The notes under the pieces are model-generated. The model did no database searches. It worked only from the letters and a program-made list of their open reading frames with translations, and had not been told where the DNA came from. This document shows positions 26,438 through 36,380 of a DNA stretch of 64,000 bases, piece after piece. The stretch comes from Caballeronia sp. TF1N1 (lineage in GTDB: Bacteria > Pseudomonadota > Gammaproteobacteria > Burkholderiales > Burkholderiaceae). The stretch lies in assembly GCF_022878925.1 (NCBI RefSeq), contig NZ_CP084628.1, forward strand, positions 744,001-808,000, read 5' to 3'. Each line of letters starts with the position of its first letter. Within the stretch, counting starts at the first letter, position 1. The position numbers and the translations under genes are program-made.

Positions 26438-27786
26438 GCGCGTAGCACCGCGTAGAGTTCAAGCGCCGCATCCGGCACGGATGAGGGCAAGTAGATCTGG
26501 CACGCGCGGGCAGCCAGCAATCGGGCGTGCGCGGGGCTCGCGGCGTCCAGCGCGAAATAGTGATTGTCGAGGCGGACCGGAATAGCCGACGGCACCCGTT
26601 GCACAGGCTTGAGTGCGATGCCCGCAAGCGCGGAATTGACGATGTGTTCGACATCGTCGGGCGCGCCGATCTTGCACAAGCGCGGAATGCGTTCGACGAG
26701 TTCGAACGCCGGGAGCGATGAGTTTACGGACAGATACCAGTCCGCTGCATCCGATGCGATACGTTCGTCCAGAATCTTGCCTGACCATGTCGTCGCATTG
26801 TCACGAGCTAGTCCGATCGACACCACGCGCGACGGGATGATTGCATCGAGCAATTGGCGAATCAACGCTTCCAGTTCCGTGAAGACTTCATCGGCGCGTG
26901 CGTGATCGTAGAGAGGGATGTCGGTAAGCTGAGATCCGGTCGAAAACGTCATCAGCGCGCTCGCTAGTTCGGCGATGATCGCGTACAGCCGCTCAGGAGG
27001 CTGATTTGGATTCGATGCAAGAAAGCGCAGCTTCGGCCACGCTGCATGTATGCAATGCAGTAGCCAGAAGAGCTGTACGTCGGCCACGCCGTATTCCGTC
27101 ACCTGATCGACCCGCTCACTACGACGCGCACCGAGTGCGAGACTTTTTGCCAGCAGAATGTCGGTTAGACGATTGATGCGCTCCATGTGCAGAGCATGAG
27201 CGCCCAACGTCAGACACGGTGGCACGTATTGCGAGACTAGCTGGAACTGTCCGCTGGTTGAACGCGACAGGCGTGCGATGGCGCATACCGTGTCGTCGGC
27301 GTGTGGTTCGAAGTCGAACAGCAGCCTAAGGGCATGGCGTTCGGCCGCGATCTCCGCTTCATCCGAGCCATTGAGATCGACGACTTTCACGAACTCACGA
27401 TAGGAGCGGCGCGGACGAGTCAACGCTGTCTCATCCATGCGACAGTTGCTGCCGTTTGCATTGGGAAGCGCGAGCGCGGCCAGCACAGTAACGCTTTGCC
27501 GATTAGCACCGACGCCTTCGAGCAGATCGCGCGCCGGAGGCAGCGCCTGAGCAAGCGTCGTGTCGATGGGAGTGCCATCCGGAAAACGCAACTTGAGTCG
27601 AGTCAGTTTGAATCGCCCGGACGCGAGCGCGTCTTCATCTACCTCGACGGCCAGGGTGCCCCATGGTTGAGCCAGCGCGGCCGTCGCGACTTGCCTCAAG
27701 GCGAACTCGTTCCAACGGTCCTGTTGCTGAAAATGCTGTTGCGTGAGGATCAGGCCTTCATGCCAAAGCGGTTTTTCGATCCGCAT
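26434..27786 (-). CDS. tssK: Type VI secretion baseplate subunit TssK
   Basis: This is a 450-residue TssK, the trimeric adaptor that connects the baseplate to the TssL-TssM membrane complex. The start KPLWHEGLILTQQHFQQQDRW is diagnostic, with the usual head domain after residue about 320. It is the first gene of the leftward operon, and an AGAAGAAAG purine run before ATG 27786 serves as ribosome binding site. The 528-base gap to tssB holds the divergent promoters. It overlaps tssL by ATGA. Confidence 0.96.
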   Translation of the reverse strand: MRIEKPLWHEGLILTQQHFQQQDRWNEFALRQVATAALAQPWGTLAVEVDEDALASGRFKLTRLKLRFPDGTPIDTTLAQALPPARDLLEGVGANRQSVTVLAALALPNANGSNCRMDETALTRPRRSYREFVKVVDLNGSDEAEIAAERHALRLLFDFEPHADDTVCAIARLSRSTSGQFQLVSQYVPPCLTLGAHALHMERINRLTDILLAKSLALGARRSERVDQVTEYGVADVQLFWLLHCIHAAWPKLRFLASNPNQPPERLYAIIAELASALMTFSTGSQLTDIPLYDHARADEVFTELEALIRQLLDAIIPSRVVSIGLARDNATTWSGKILDERIASDAADWYLSVNSSLPAFELVERIPRLCKIGAPDDVEHIVNSALAGIALKPVQRVPSAIPVRLDNHYFALDAASPAHARLLAARACQIYLPSSVPDAALELYAVLRA

Positions 27787-28314
27787 GTCTTTCTTCTCTA
27801 GCTATTGTTGCCATCAGTTGAGAATTCTATCTCTCACCACTTAGTTCGTATAGCTGATAACTAAAACGAAGCGACGAATCATATCTGCTAACGAGGACAT
27901 TCTGTGTACCGTTTCGCCGGAGACGCGAAACATTTATTTCGAGATATGAAGCGCGTCCAGTGCGCGACGTGGAAATTGTCAAATGGTGTTGCATTTGAGT
28001 TGAGGGACCGACGAATCTCAGCTTCCGTCGATTTACACGAGTAGTACTAAGTCTTTGAAGGGACAAAGATTAAGGCCTTGCATAAAGCTTCGTTGCCTAA
28101 CTATTAGTCACGCCGTACGATCATTGGCAGTTGATGTGGAACCTGTTCTAATAGTGCCCCAATGAGAATCACAATCAAGTGAACAGATCCATGAGCGTGC
28201 TCGAGAGTCGCGCCTTCAAGTAGTGCGGCTCGTTGTCGCAACGAATCTTCTTCGAGAGGTTCCTGCGTGTTCGCAGATCGAGTGGCGCTTATGGCTAATC
28301 AATAAGGACTATTT
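27787..28314. other. Divergent promoter region of the two T6SS operons
   Basis: This 528-base region is A+T-rich compared with its flanks and holds no believable gene. Open frames within it lack ribosome sites and normal codon use. It must drive tssK leftward and tssB rightward. I searched both strands by eye for a sigma-54 type GG-N10-GC pair and found none with correct spacing. No regulator gene for the system lies nearby. AAGGA seven bases before ATG 28315 is the tssB ribosome site. Confidence 0.45.
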
Positions 28315-28827
28315 ATGGACAGCTTCCAGCGCGAAATCCCGAAGAGCCGGGTTTCGATCACCCTCGACCTGCATACCGGCGGCGCGCAAAAGAAAATTGA
28401 GTTGCCGCTGAAGCTACTCGTTGCAGGCGATTTCAGCGCGGGACGAGAGCAAGCGCCGCTCGCCGAACGAAAGAAAGTCAACATCGACAAGAACAACTTC
28501 GACGCGGTGCTTGCTGATTACGCGCCAGACCTAAAGTTCGGTGCGGACAATACGCTCGCGAACGACGGCTCTGAGTTGCCGGTGAACCTGTCGTTCCGTT
28601 CGATGAAGGACTTCGAGCCGGAACAGGTGGCGCGTCAGATTCCGGAACTTCAGGCACTTCTGGCCGTGCGCAATTTGCTGCGCGATCTGAAGTCGAATTT
28701 GTTGGACAACAGCACCTTCCGCCGCGAGTTCGAAAAGATTCTGAAGAACAAGGAAATGTCGGACAAGCTGCGCGGCGAACTATCGCAAATCGCCACGGCT
28801 GCCACGCAGCCCGAAGGCAACGCTTAA
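28315..28827 (+). CDS. tssB: Type VI secretion sheath small subunit TssB
   Basis: This is a 170-residue TssB (VipA/ImpB), the small half of the contractile sheath that wraps the Hcp tube. SRVSITLDLHTGGAQKKIELPLK, LLVAGDFSAG, LNLSFRSMKDFEPEQVARQIP (as NLSFRSMKDFEP here) and a C-terminal helix LRDLKSNLLDNSTFRREF are family marks. It pairs with TssC, whose gene starts 46 bases downstream. AAGGA gives a good ribosome site. It is the first gene of the rightward T6SS operon. Confidence 0.96.
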   Translation: MDSFQREIPKSRVSITLDLHTGGAQKKIELPLKLLVAGDFSAGREQAPLAERKKVNIDKNNFDAVLADYAPDLKFGADNTLANDGSELPVNLSFRSMKDFEPEQVARQIPELQALLAVRNLLRDLKSNLLDNSTFRREFEKILKNKEMSDKLRGELSQIATAATQPEGNA

Positions 28828-28873
28828 CGCGCCCTCGGCACCTCTCGAAAAGCACCGTAGACAGGACAAGAAA

Positions 28874-30427
28874 ATGAGCAAGAATCCCGCACGCCAGAGC
28901 GCCGCGGCAGAGACCGTCGTGCTTGACGCACCTCGTGATGCGCAAGGCGGTAGCGTCTATGCATCGCTTTGCGACAAGATCAATCTTACGCCGGTTGCGC
29001 AGGCTCGGCCGCTGGAAGCGTTTCGTGACAACGACACATTGTCGGAAGCGTCTGCCGACGAACGTCTCGCACGCGGCATGAGCGCGTTCCTCGAACTCGT
29101 GGCGCAAAGCAGCAAGCCGGTGGATCGCCTGGACAAGTCGCTGCTAGATTTCTTCATCGGTCAGCTCGACCGTCAGATCAGCAAGCAACTCGACGCAGTG
29201 ATGCACAACCCCGAGTTCCAGGCGCTCGAAGGCCGTTGGCGCGGTCTGAAGATGCTCGTTAGCCGAACGGACTTTCGGAAGAATGCCCGTATCGAGGTGC
29301 TGGACGTGTCGAAGGACGCGCTTAGCCGCGACTTCGAGGACGCGCCGGAGCTGATCCAGAGCGGCCTGTATCGACTGACGTACATCGAAGAATACGACAC
29401 GCCGGGTGGCCAGCCTATCAGCGCGATGGTCAGCGACTTCGAATTCGCCAACTCGCCGGTGGACGTTGCGCTTCTGCGCAATATCTCGAAGGTCGCGGCA
29501 GCGGCTCATATGCCTTTCATCGGCTCGGTTGGCGCGCAGTTCTTCGGCAAGAAGTCGATGGAAGAAGTCGCGGCTATCCAGGACATCGGAAACTTCTTTG
29601 ATCGCGCTGAATACGTGAAATGGAAGAGCTTCCGCGACACCGATGACTCGCGCTATGTGGGTCTGGTCATGCCGCGCGTGCTTGGCCGTTTGCCGTACGG
29701 CAAGGACACCACGCCCGTCCGCGCATTCAACTATGAAGAGCAGGTCAAGGGTCCTGACCATGACCGTTATCTGTGGGTGAATGCGTCGTTTGCGTTTGCG
29801 GCGAACATGACGCGTAGCTTCGTGAACAACGGTTGGTGTGTGCAGATTCGTGGACCGCAAGCGGGCGGAAAGGTGGAAGATCTGCCGGTTCACCTGTATG
29901 ACCTTGGCACCGGTGTGCAGCCGAAGATCCCGACCGAAGTGCTGATTCCCGAAACGCGCGAATTCGAATTTGCCAACCTCGGGTTCATTCCCTTGTCGTT
30001 CTATAAGAACCACGACTTTGCGTGCTTCTTCTCGGCTAACTCGGCACAGAAGCCGGCGCTGTACGAAACAAAGGAAGCCACCGCGAATAGTCGCATTAAC
30101 TCGCGTCTGCCATACATCTTCCTGCTCTCGCGGATTGCGCATTATCTGAAGCTGATTCAGCGCGAAAACATCGGTACGACCAAGGATCGTCGTCTTCTTG
30201 AGCTCGAGCTGAACAACTGGATCAAGAGTCTCGTCACCGAAATGAAGGACCCCGGCGACGAGTTGCAAGCGTCGCATCCGTTGCGCGAGGCGAAGGTGAT
30301 GGTCGAGGATATCGAAGACAATCCCGGCTTCTTCCGCATCAAGCTCTTTATCGTGCCGCACTTCCAGGTGGAGGGCATGGATATTGGGTTGTCGCTGGTT
30401 TCGCAGATGCCTAAGGCGAAGAGTTGA
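28874..30427 (+). CDS. tssC: Type VI secretion sheath large subunit TssC
   Basis: This is a 517-residue TssC (VipB/ImpC/EvpB). It opens with the sheath-forming N-terminal region, then LEGRWRGLKMLVSRTDF near 116-132, a YDTPGGQPISAMV loop, PFIGSVGAQFFG, RLPYG and the C-terminal VPHFQVEGMDIGLSLVSQMPK. With TssB it forms the sheath recognised by ClpV. Its length is normal. A 242-base gap follows before vgrG, larger than elsewhere in the operon, and may contain a separate promoter for the effector cassette. Confidence 0.97.
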   Translation: MSKNPARQSAAAETVVLDAPRDAQGGSVYASLCDKINLTPVAQARPLEAFRDNDTLSEASADERLARGMSAFLELVAQSSKPVDRLDKSLLDFFIGQLDRQISKQLDAVMHNPEFQALEGRWRGLKMLVSRTDFRKNARIEVLDVSKDALSRDFEDAPELIQSGLYRLTYIEEYDTPGGQPISAMVSDFEFANSPVDVALLRNISKVAAAAHMPFIGSVGAQFFGKKSMEEVAAIQDIGNFFDRAEYVKWKSFRDTDDSRYVGLVMPRVLGRLPYGKDTTPVRAFNYEEQVKGPDHDRYLWVNASFAFAANMTRSFVNNGWCVQIRGPQAGGKVEDLPVHLYDLGTGVQPKIPTEVLIPETREFEFANLGFIPLSFYKNHDFACFFSANSAQKPALYETKEATANSRINSRLPYIFLLSRIAHYLKLIQRENIGTTKDRRLLELELNNWIKSLVTEMKDPGDELQASHPLREAKVMVEDIEDNPGFFRIKLFIVPHFQVEGMDIGLSLVSQMPKAKS

Positions 30428-30669
30428 CAGTCGTTTCCGCGCGGTAATTTCCTGTGTGGTCCTCCGGGGTTCTCATAGTTGAGCGCCCCGGCGTTGTTTT
30501 ATGGCGTAGTTGGAATAGAGCGATGGGTGCCCCGCAGCAGCAACTATTCAATATCAGTCACCACGCCAATCCGTAACATCGCAGTGTGGTTTGCCGGGCC
30601 CATTCGAAAGGCAATCGGACGTCGGTGTCGCAGTCGAATACATGTTTTGAATTTGGAGAACGCTGAACA

Positions 30670-33153
30670 ATGTCGATGGTGTTGCCAAGTCAAGCGTATA
30701 GCTTGAGCCTAAAGCCGGAACCTGGTCCAAATGCTGTCCTTAAATTCAGTGGACGCGCTGCTATCAGTCAGCTATACGAGTATTGGATCGATTTCACCAG
30801 CCCGCTTGCCGACATCCCAATGAATCAGGTGGTCGGCCGCCCGGCGACGTTCACGATTGAACCGATCGATCCGAACTGGGCATATCTTGAAAAAATGTTT
30901 GGCGACAGGGCGAAAGACTTCAGCACGATGCCCAAGCCATATTTGACGCACGGGATCATCACGTGTTTCGAGGTACTCGGTACATCTGCCGACGAAACAC
31001 ATTACCGGGTCAAGCTCGAGCCTAGGATTTCAGATCTGGCACGTGTCCGAAAAAGCCGGCTGTTCCAAAAGCAATCCGTGGTCGAAATTATCACGGATAC
31101 GCTGCGTCACTATGGCTATCGTCTGGGTGTGGACTTCGATTTCAAAGGACTGCGTGGCAAGTACAAGCGCCACGAGTACATCACTCAATATCACGAGACC
31201 ACTTTCGCATTTATCCAAAGGCTTTGTGCTGAGGAAGGTCTATGGTTCAGATTCGAGCAGAAGCATGATCGCGCCGTAATCATTTTCGGTGACGATCTGG
31301 ATGGCTACGCGCGCAAACAACGGATTGTGCCATTTCGTGCGCACTCGGGCTTGGAAAGCGCGGGCGCGGAGTCCGTCCGGTCACTGCGTACGATTACGCG
31401 GCGTGTGCCCGAAGCGATTCAACTGAACGACTACAACCATCGGCAGGCGGACGTGTCGCTGCTAGTGGAGACCAATGCTGCATTGGGTGATAAAAGCACC
31501 AACGGGGTGGATTCCACCTGGGGCGAACATTACGAAACCATCGAAGAGGGCCAAGAAGTCGCGCGCCGGCGGCATGAAGAACACCTGGCTATGCAAGTTA
31601 GCTATCGAGGGCGGGGTAATCCGTTCTCGCTCGAAGCGGGCGAGGTGACCCGGTTGGACGTGAACCCGCAAGACGCGCCGCATGGGCTTTTCATCACTTC
31701 AGTTCGTTGCGGCGGCGGGCGGAGAACTTCGTACTGGTGTGCCTTTCGGGCGATTCCAGCGGATCGCAAGTGGCGTACAAGTATCGACTCGGTTGTTCGG
31801 CCGAAAATCGAAGGCATCTTGCCGGCGCGGATCGATTCGCCAGGGAAATATAAGTATAGCTATCTAACTGAAACGGGGCTGTATGTCACCAAGATGCCGT
31901 TCGATCTGGACGAATGGAGTCCGGGTGGGCGCAGCCGTGCGATCCGTATGGCGAAGCCCTACGCAGGGGCGGATTACGGGCACCACTTTCCATTGATCGA
32001 CGGGACGGAGGTAGCGCTTATTTTCACGGCGCAAGATCCGAACAGGCCAATCATCGTTGGAGCTTTACACGACAGTCTGAATCCCGATCCCGTCAACAAC
32101 CTCAACAATACTCGAAATCTTATTCGCACCGCTGCGCAGAACGAACTGCGCATGGAGGATAAAGAAGGTTTCGAGCATATCCACCTGACCACGCCTTTTC
32201 AGACCAGCGAACTGAATCTGGGGCATATGGTCGATGGCAATCGCAAGGAGAGAGGCAGAGGCGCGGAATTGCGCAGCGACGAACGCGTGGCGGTCAGGGG
32301 CGGTAAGGGCGTACTGATCACCGCCGAGGCAAAGCCGGGCGCTTTGGGTAAGCAACTCGACGCTCCAGACGCCATGAAGCAGTTACAGGCAGCGCTAGAT
32401 CAAGCCACCTCGTTATCCGCGATCGCGCAAGCCGCCCAGGCGGAGCTCGCCGATGTCAAGGCACAGCAAGTGCGCCTTTTGAATGACTATGCTGAACTGA
32501 AGAAAGCTGTCGTGCTCGTCAGCGCACCGGACGGAATCGTATCGGCAACGCCGGCTGATATTCAATTCTCCAGCGGCAGACATATCAGCGCGACAACGGG
32601 TGGTAACGCTGAGTTCAGCGTGACCGAGAAGTTCACAGTGGCAGCAGGCAAAGCCATATCACTGCTGGCGCACAAGCTCGGGCTGAAATTTTTCGCGGTT
32701 AAAGGACCGGTTCAGATTCAGGCTCAAGCAGGGCCGATCGAATTGACTGCAAACGGCGACGTTTTGATCAAGGGAAAGCGCCTACTGTTCGCGGCCCAGG
32801 AAGACGTGCTCATCTCTAATGGCGGTGGGGCGTTCTTCAAGCTTTCCGGCAGTCAGCCGCAAGTCGGCGGTACTAGCAATTTTCTAGTCAAGACGCCTTC
32901 TATCTCAAAGGCTGGTTCCGAGACCGCATCGGCTGCGATGCCGTCGTTTGCAAGTGGTTCTTTCGCGCGCAAGTTTTTTCTTCATCCCGAGGGCGACCCG
33001 GAAACACCGCTTGGACATCATCGTTTTCGCGTTCATCTACCGGATGGATCGGTTACCGAAGGAGTTACGGACGCGAACGGCACGAGTCAATTGTTCAACC
33101 GCGACGATGTCGAGAATTTGAGTATTGAAGTGTTGGGTGCTAGCCATGAGTGA
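30670..33153 (+). CDS. vgrG: Type VI secretion spike protein VgrG (TssI) with C-terminal adaptor extension
   Basis: This is an 827-residue spike trimer subunit. Residues about 10-400 are the gp27-like part. GHHFPLIDGTEVALIFTAQD marks the gp5 OB domain near 435-465, followed by NELRMEDKEGFEHIHL and a DUF2345-type beta-helix (about 610-740). The final 55 residues (HHRFRVHLPDGSVTEGVTDANG and on) form a small extra beta domain resembling transthyretin-like effector-binding extensions. It overlaps the Tle3-like effector gene by eight bases, which supports that the extension carries this effector. GGAGAA precedes the ATG. Base composition is lower in G+C than in tssC. Confidence 0.93.
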   Translation: MSMVLPSQAYSLSLKPEPGPNAVLKFSGRAAISQLYEYWIDFTSPLADIPMNQVVGRPATFTIEPIDPNWAYLEKMFGDRAKDFSTMPKPYLTHGIITCFEVLGTSADETHYRVKLEPRISDLARVRKSRLFQKQSVVEIITDTLRHYGYRLGVDFDFKGLRGKYKRHEYITQYHETTFAFIQRLCAEEGLWFRFEQKHDRAVIIFGDDLDGYARKQRIVPFRAHSGLESAGAESVRSLRTITRRVPEAIQLNDYNHRQADVSLLVETNAALGDKSTNGVDSTWGEHYETIEEGQEVARRRHEEHLAMQVSYRGRGNPFSLEAGEVTRLDVNPQDAPHGLFITSVRCGGGRRTSYWCAFRAIPADRKWRTSIDSVVRPKIEGILPARIDSPGKYKYSYLTETGLYVTKMPFDLDEWSPGGRSRAIRMAKPYAGADYGHHFPLIDGTEVALIFTAQDPNRPIIVGALHDSLNPDPVNNLNNTRNLIRTAAQNELRMEDKEGFEHIHLTTPFQTSELNLGHMVDGNRKERGRGAELRSDERVAVRGGKGVLITAEAKPGALGKQLDAPDAMKQLQAALDQATSLSAIAQAAQAELADVKAQQVRLLNDYAELKKAVVLVSAPDGIVSATPADIQFSSGRHISATTGGNAEFSVTEKFTVAAGKAISLLAHKLGLKFFAVKGPVQIQAQAGPIELTANGDVLIKGKRLLFAAQEDVLISNGGGAFFKLSGSQPQVGGTSNFLVKTPSISKAGSETASAAMPSFASGSFARKFFLHPEGDPETPLGHHRFRVHLPDGSVTEGVTDANGTSQLFNRDDVENLSIEVLGASHE

Positions 33154-35188
33154 TACGTCGAATAACCAAAGTCAGATCGGCCTGCGTAACGCGAGCCACG
33201 GCCAGCAAGCCATGCCGATGCCGTCAGGCAGCGGCGCCATGCTCACCTGCAAGGTGCCTGCCAAACGGCCGATGCCTTGCATTGTCATCGTGATTCATGG
33301 AGTGAACGATGACGGTCAGTGCATGCCGTTAGTCGACAAACATATCTGTGCGGGTTTAAACAAACGGCTGGGACGAGACGATCTCACACCTCATAAATGG
33401 GGAACGTGGACCGAGGGCTCCGAAAACAACCTTCCGCAACTCACGCCCGGAGCGCTTCCGTCATCGCCTTGTATTCTGGAAGAGGGGCGTTCGCCGGTCA
33501 TTCCGTTCCATTGGGGTTACCGGGCGGTCGATAAGAAGCTTTATCAGGAAGATCAGCGTCGTTATAAGGCTCAATTAGATGCTAAAAATAGCAATCCTGA
33601 TCTACCTTATGACGCGTACTATATCGACCGCCGCGACGATCCTGCGGCTGGTTACGCTTGCCGCGACAACTTTGAGAACTGGCTGAGCGAAAGCTATTCG
33701 AAGGACGGCGGCCCATTCCCGAATGCAACGACCAATCTGGTTGACATGTGGGGACCCGGTGTAGGGGGGCGTCTGTATAACGTGGGCGCGGCCGCCGCGA
33801 GGTTGGGTGTGGGCTCGGAGGCGCGACTCTATAAGAATCCGCACCGCATTTACTATGTGCACGCGGCACGCCGGTTGGCGGATCTTATTTTGGAAGTTAG
33901 ACGGCATCCGCTTGCTGCAAATGATGCGATCAATATCATTGCGCACAGTCAGGGTACCGAGATTACGATGCTCGCTAATTTTATGGTGAGGGAAGCGGGA
34001 TTGCGTCCAGTAGATAACGTGATTCTTTGCGATTCACCCTATGCCTTGGATCCGACCACTATCGAGTTGGAATACCCAGGCCGGCATCAATCGCGGGACG
34101 CGCGTGTGCAAACCCTTTCGAATTTCTCGAAGATGTTGCAGGTTGCGCGTAGGCCAGTGGACACTGCGCGAGTTGTCAGTACGGGTGTTGCTAACGCCGC
34201 GGCGTGGTCGAAAACGGCGCATGCACGGGATAACTTCGGTAGCGTATTCAATTACTTCTGTCCTCAAGATACTGTCGTGAGTCTGCCTAACATCCAGGGA
34301 ATGGGATGGCAAGGCGTGGAAGATTCAGCGGCGAAAGCCGTCGGCCCAAACTTTCTCCAGCGCGTGTTCTCCGACGGGCATATCGTAGGCACAGCTCCCG
34401 AAAAATTTACTGTGCCACATGGAAAATTCCCTATTCCAAGCGATGAAGGCAAGCGAACGATCAACGGACCGCCCATTCCGGAGCCGTACAAGTTCTTCAT
34501 ACTCACAGGAACAGATCGCCTAGGAGAACATCTCGCGGGCACGGCGTTGGCGGCCGAGGGGGCGAAGACGGTCAGGAAAGTGGTGGACTCGATAACCGGT
34601 GTCGAGAGTGACCCGTTGGCTAATCAGGCGCCTTCCAACGTCGTTCAAGCTAGCGTTGTCAACTCTGCCTTACAAGCACGTGGCTACCCATTTCAGGTCA
34701 CGCGGGCATGGCAGGTTCGCGGCAGTTCCAATCTTCTCATGGTGGATCGCTTCGAGACAAAGGCCGAAGGGCTTTCGAGACTGGCGCAACGACGGGGCGA
34801 ATGGTCGCAGCATTCCGCCATCACGCTGAATCATGAGACGATTGAAAAATGCATGGCCTACGACATTGCGGTCGGACTGAGCGTGGCCTTTGACGACGAA
34901 AAATTTTGGTGGAGACTCTTACGGCGAGCCGATTGGCGGCATCCGAATAATCCTGATTCAAATGCGAAGCAGTATTTCGCAAGCGGGGTCCTGCCTCCAG
35001 ATATCAAGCAGGAAATGAACAAACCAAACCTACCTTCTGGACTTGTGAGTCGATACGCCCCACCCGCGAAGGCAGATGTCTTGGCATTTCCGGTTGTAAC
35101 CAGCATGCTCAATATCTACGACGACCTTACCACGCCGACAGGTGGAACGGGACAATGGCCTTTGCCCGCTCCCAAGCTGGAGGGCTGA
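33146..35188 (+). CDS. T6SS phospholipase effector, Tle3 family
   Basis: This is a 680-residue alpha/beta hydrolase that fits the Tle3 antibacterial lipase family. An oxyanion-type strand CIVIVIHGVND lies near 45-56. The nucleophile elbow is IIAHSQGTE with Ser268, so the canonical GxSxG reads A-H-S-Q-G. LCDSPYALDP follows. The C-terminal half lacks a signal peptide or membrane segment, as expected for a VgrG-delivered cargo. ATG 33146 overlaps vgrG by eight bases. The next gene encodes a membrane-anchored protein typical of Tli3 immunity, then PAAR. The predicted target is phospholipid of rival cells, and the actual activity is inferred. Confidence 0.82.
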   Translation: MSDTSNNQSQIGLRNASHGQQAMPMPSGSGAMLTCKVPAKRPMPCIVIVIHGVNDDGQCMPLVDKHICAGLNKRLGRDDLTPHKWGTWTEGSENNLPQLTPGALPSSPCILEEGRSPVIPFHWGYRAVDKKLYQEDQRRYKAQLDAKNSNPDLPYDAYYIDRRDDPAAGYACRDNFENWLSESYSKDGGPFPNATTNLVDMWGPGVGGRLYNVGAAAARLGVGSEARLYKNPHRIYYVHAARRLADLILEVRRHPLAANDAINIIAHSQGTEITMLANFMVREAGLRPVDNVILCDSPYALDPTTIELEYPGRHQSRDARVQTLSNFSKMLQVARRPVDTARVVSTGVANAAAWSKTAHARDNFGSVFNYFCPQDTVVSLPNIQGMGWQGVEDSAAKAVGPNFLQRVFSDGHIVGTAPEKFTVPHGKFPIPSDEGKRTINGPPIPEPYKFFILTGTDRLGEHLAGTALAAEGAKTVRKVVDSITGVESDPLANQAPSNVVQASVVNSALQARGYPFQVTRAWQVRGSSNLLMVDRFETKAEGLSRLAQRRGEWSQHSAITLNHETIEKCMAYDIAVGLSVAFDDEKFWWRLLRRADWRHPNNPDSNAKQYFASGVLPPDIKQEMNKPNLPSGLVSRYAPPAKADVLAFPVVTSMLNIYDDLTTPTGGTGQWPLPAPKLEG

Positions 35189-35192
35189 CAAG

Positions 35193-36053
35193 ATGAGTGC
35201 CACTTATACAGCCTTTGTCTGGTGGGCCGTACCGGTCTGTAGCACCGCATTCATGGTTCTCGCGTCTGCGTATTTGTGGAGGCGCGCTCGCGTCAAAGTG
35301 TTGAGCGCCGTGGTAGCCGCTCTCGCATTGGTTGCAGCCGTTCCGCTGATTCCAGGCGTTGCCGCGCACATGCCACGTGAAACGCCGAAGCAAGTGATCT
35401 ACCGGTTCGACGATCATCGGTGGCTGGAACTGGAAGGATGGGAATGCGAAGGTGCGTTGTGGTATCTCGACTCGAAGCTCAACATCAGAACCGAGGTCGT
35501 GCCGCAGTTTTATCGGATTGTTTTTTATCCTTATCTTCACCCTTCGACACGATACATCGCCATTCCGCTAGAAGACTTCAGCGGAATTCGGGTTTCTCAA
35601 GATGGAGGCAGAACGTTCGGGACGAGTGCGCACGTGTTCGTCCCGGATTGGGGGCATTACGATGGTCAATTTCCCATGCCGGAGGACGTGAAGCAATTCG
35701 TCGTTGTGGATGATCGCGGCTACATCGAGATGAAAAATGGCCGGGTGTTGCAGAGTTCACTGCCGACAGAGGATATTTGGGGAAACATGTATGTCGACTA
35801 CCCGTTTCCCGGTGAAGAGCACTCGATAAATTCCTATTCCTTTCCAGAATTCAAAGACCTAAAGAGCAAAGCACCCGAGGTCAAGAATTACACTGGTTGG
35901 ACGCACATGAAATGCGATCCGAACTTGGGCATCGTGCCGAAGAGGAATAGCTTGTCGGGAATCCCGGGTGTGATCTATTCACTGGAGGCGTATTCGCTTG
36001 GCGCGCCGGTCTACTTCGGCTCGCGCTTGCTCGGCAAAACGGAAGATCAATAA
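35193..36053 (+). CDS. Probable Tli3-type immunity protein
   Basis: This is a 286-residue protein with two N-terminal hydrophobic segments (about 5-28 and 38-58) and a periplasmic domain of about 225 residues rich in aromatic and Pro residues. It starts four bases after the effector stop, and GGAGGG lies about 11 bases upstream. Location right after a Tle3-like lipase and before PAAR is the arrangement of Tli3 immunity proteins, which sit in the periplasm and block the incoming lipase. Sequence motifs alone do not prove this; the neighbourhood carries most of the weight. Confidence 0.7.
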   Translation: MSATYTAFVWWAVPVCSTAFMVLASAYLWRRARVKVLSAVVAALALVAAVPLIPGVAAHMPRETPKQVIYRFDDHRWLELEGWECEGALWYLDSKLNIRTEVVPQFYRIVFYPYLHPSTRYIAIPLEDFSGIRVSQDGGRTFGTSAHVFVPDWGHYDGQFPMPEDVKQFVVVDDRGYIEMKNGRVLQSSLPTEDIWGNMYVDYPFPGEEHSINSYSFPEFKDLKSKAPEVKNYTGWTHMKCDPNLGIVPKRNSLSGIPGVIYSLEAYSLGAPVYFGSRLLGKTEDQ

Positions 36054-36120
36054 GCTGGAGCGCCGAGCAAGTCGGGCATCGGAAGGACAATTCAATGATT
36101 CACCAACCAGAAAACGCGGA

Positions 36121-36378
36121 ATGAGCAAAGCACCTATACGGTATGGCGACACAACCACGCACGGGGGAAGCGTCATTAAAGCGTCGACGACTTTCGTCAT
36201 CGGAAACCGGGCGTGCGCACTGCTCGGTGATCTCGTGAAGTGCCCAGAGCACGGCACCGTAAAAATCATAGAAGGCGATAATGGCTATGTAGAGGGCGGG
36301 CGCCCCATCGCGGTACATGGTTGTAAAACCAGCTGCGGCGCACGGGTGCTTGCCAGCACCGATGAATTTGGAATTTAA
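36121..36378 (+). CDS. PAAR-domain T6SS spike tip protein
   Basis: This is an 85-residue protein consisting of a PAAR domain: APIRYGDTTTHGGSVI, then GDLVKCPEHG and GRPIAVHGCKTSCGARV. The conserved His and Cys residues (THGG, CPEHG, VHGC, SCGA) are the zinc ligands that sharpen the cone on VgrG. No effector domain is fused. ATG 36121 is chosen because it begins the domain; an upstream reading to 35998 adds a basic, unrelated segment. It is part of the vgrG-effector-immunity-PAAR cassette. Confidence 0.88.
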   Translation: MSKAPIRYGDTTTHGGSVIKASTTFVIGNRACALLGDLVKCPEHGTVKIIEGDNGYVEGGRPIAVHGCKTSCGARVLASTDEFGI

Positions 36379-36380
36379 GC

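Noticed and set aside
27787..28314. Possible sigma-54 promoter for the T6SS (TGGCAG near 28126).
   Set aside because: The required GC pair 10 bases after GG is missing (GTGG instead), so it does not meet the spacing rule.
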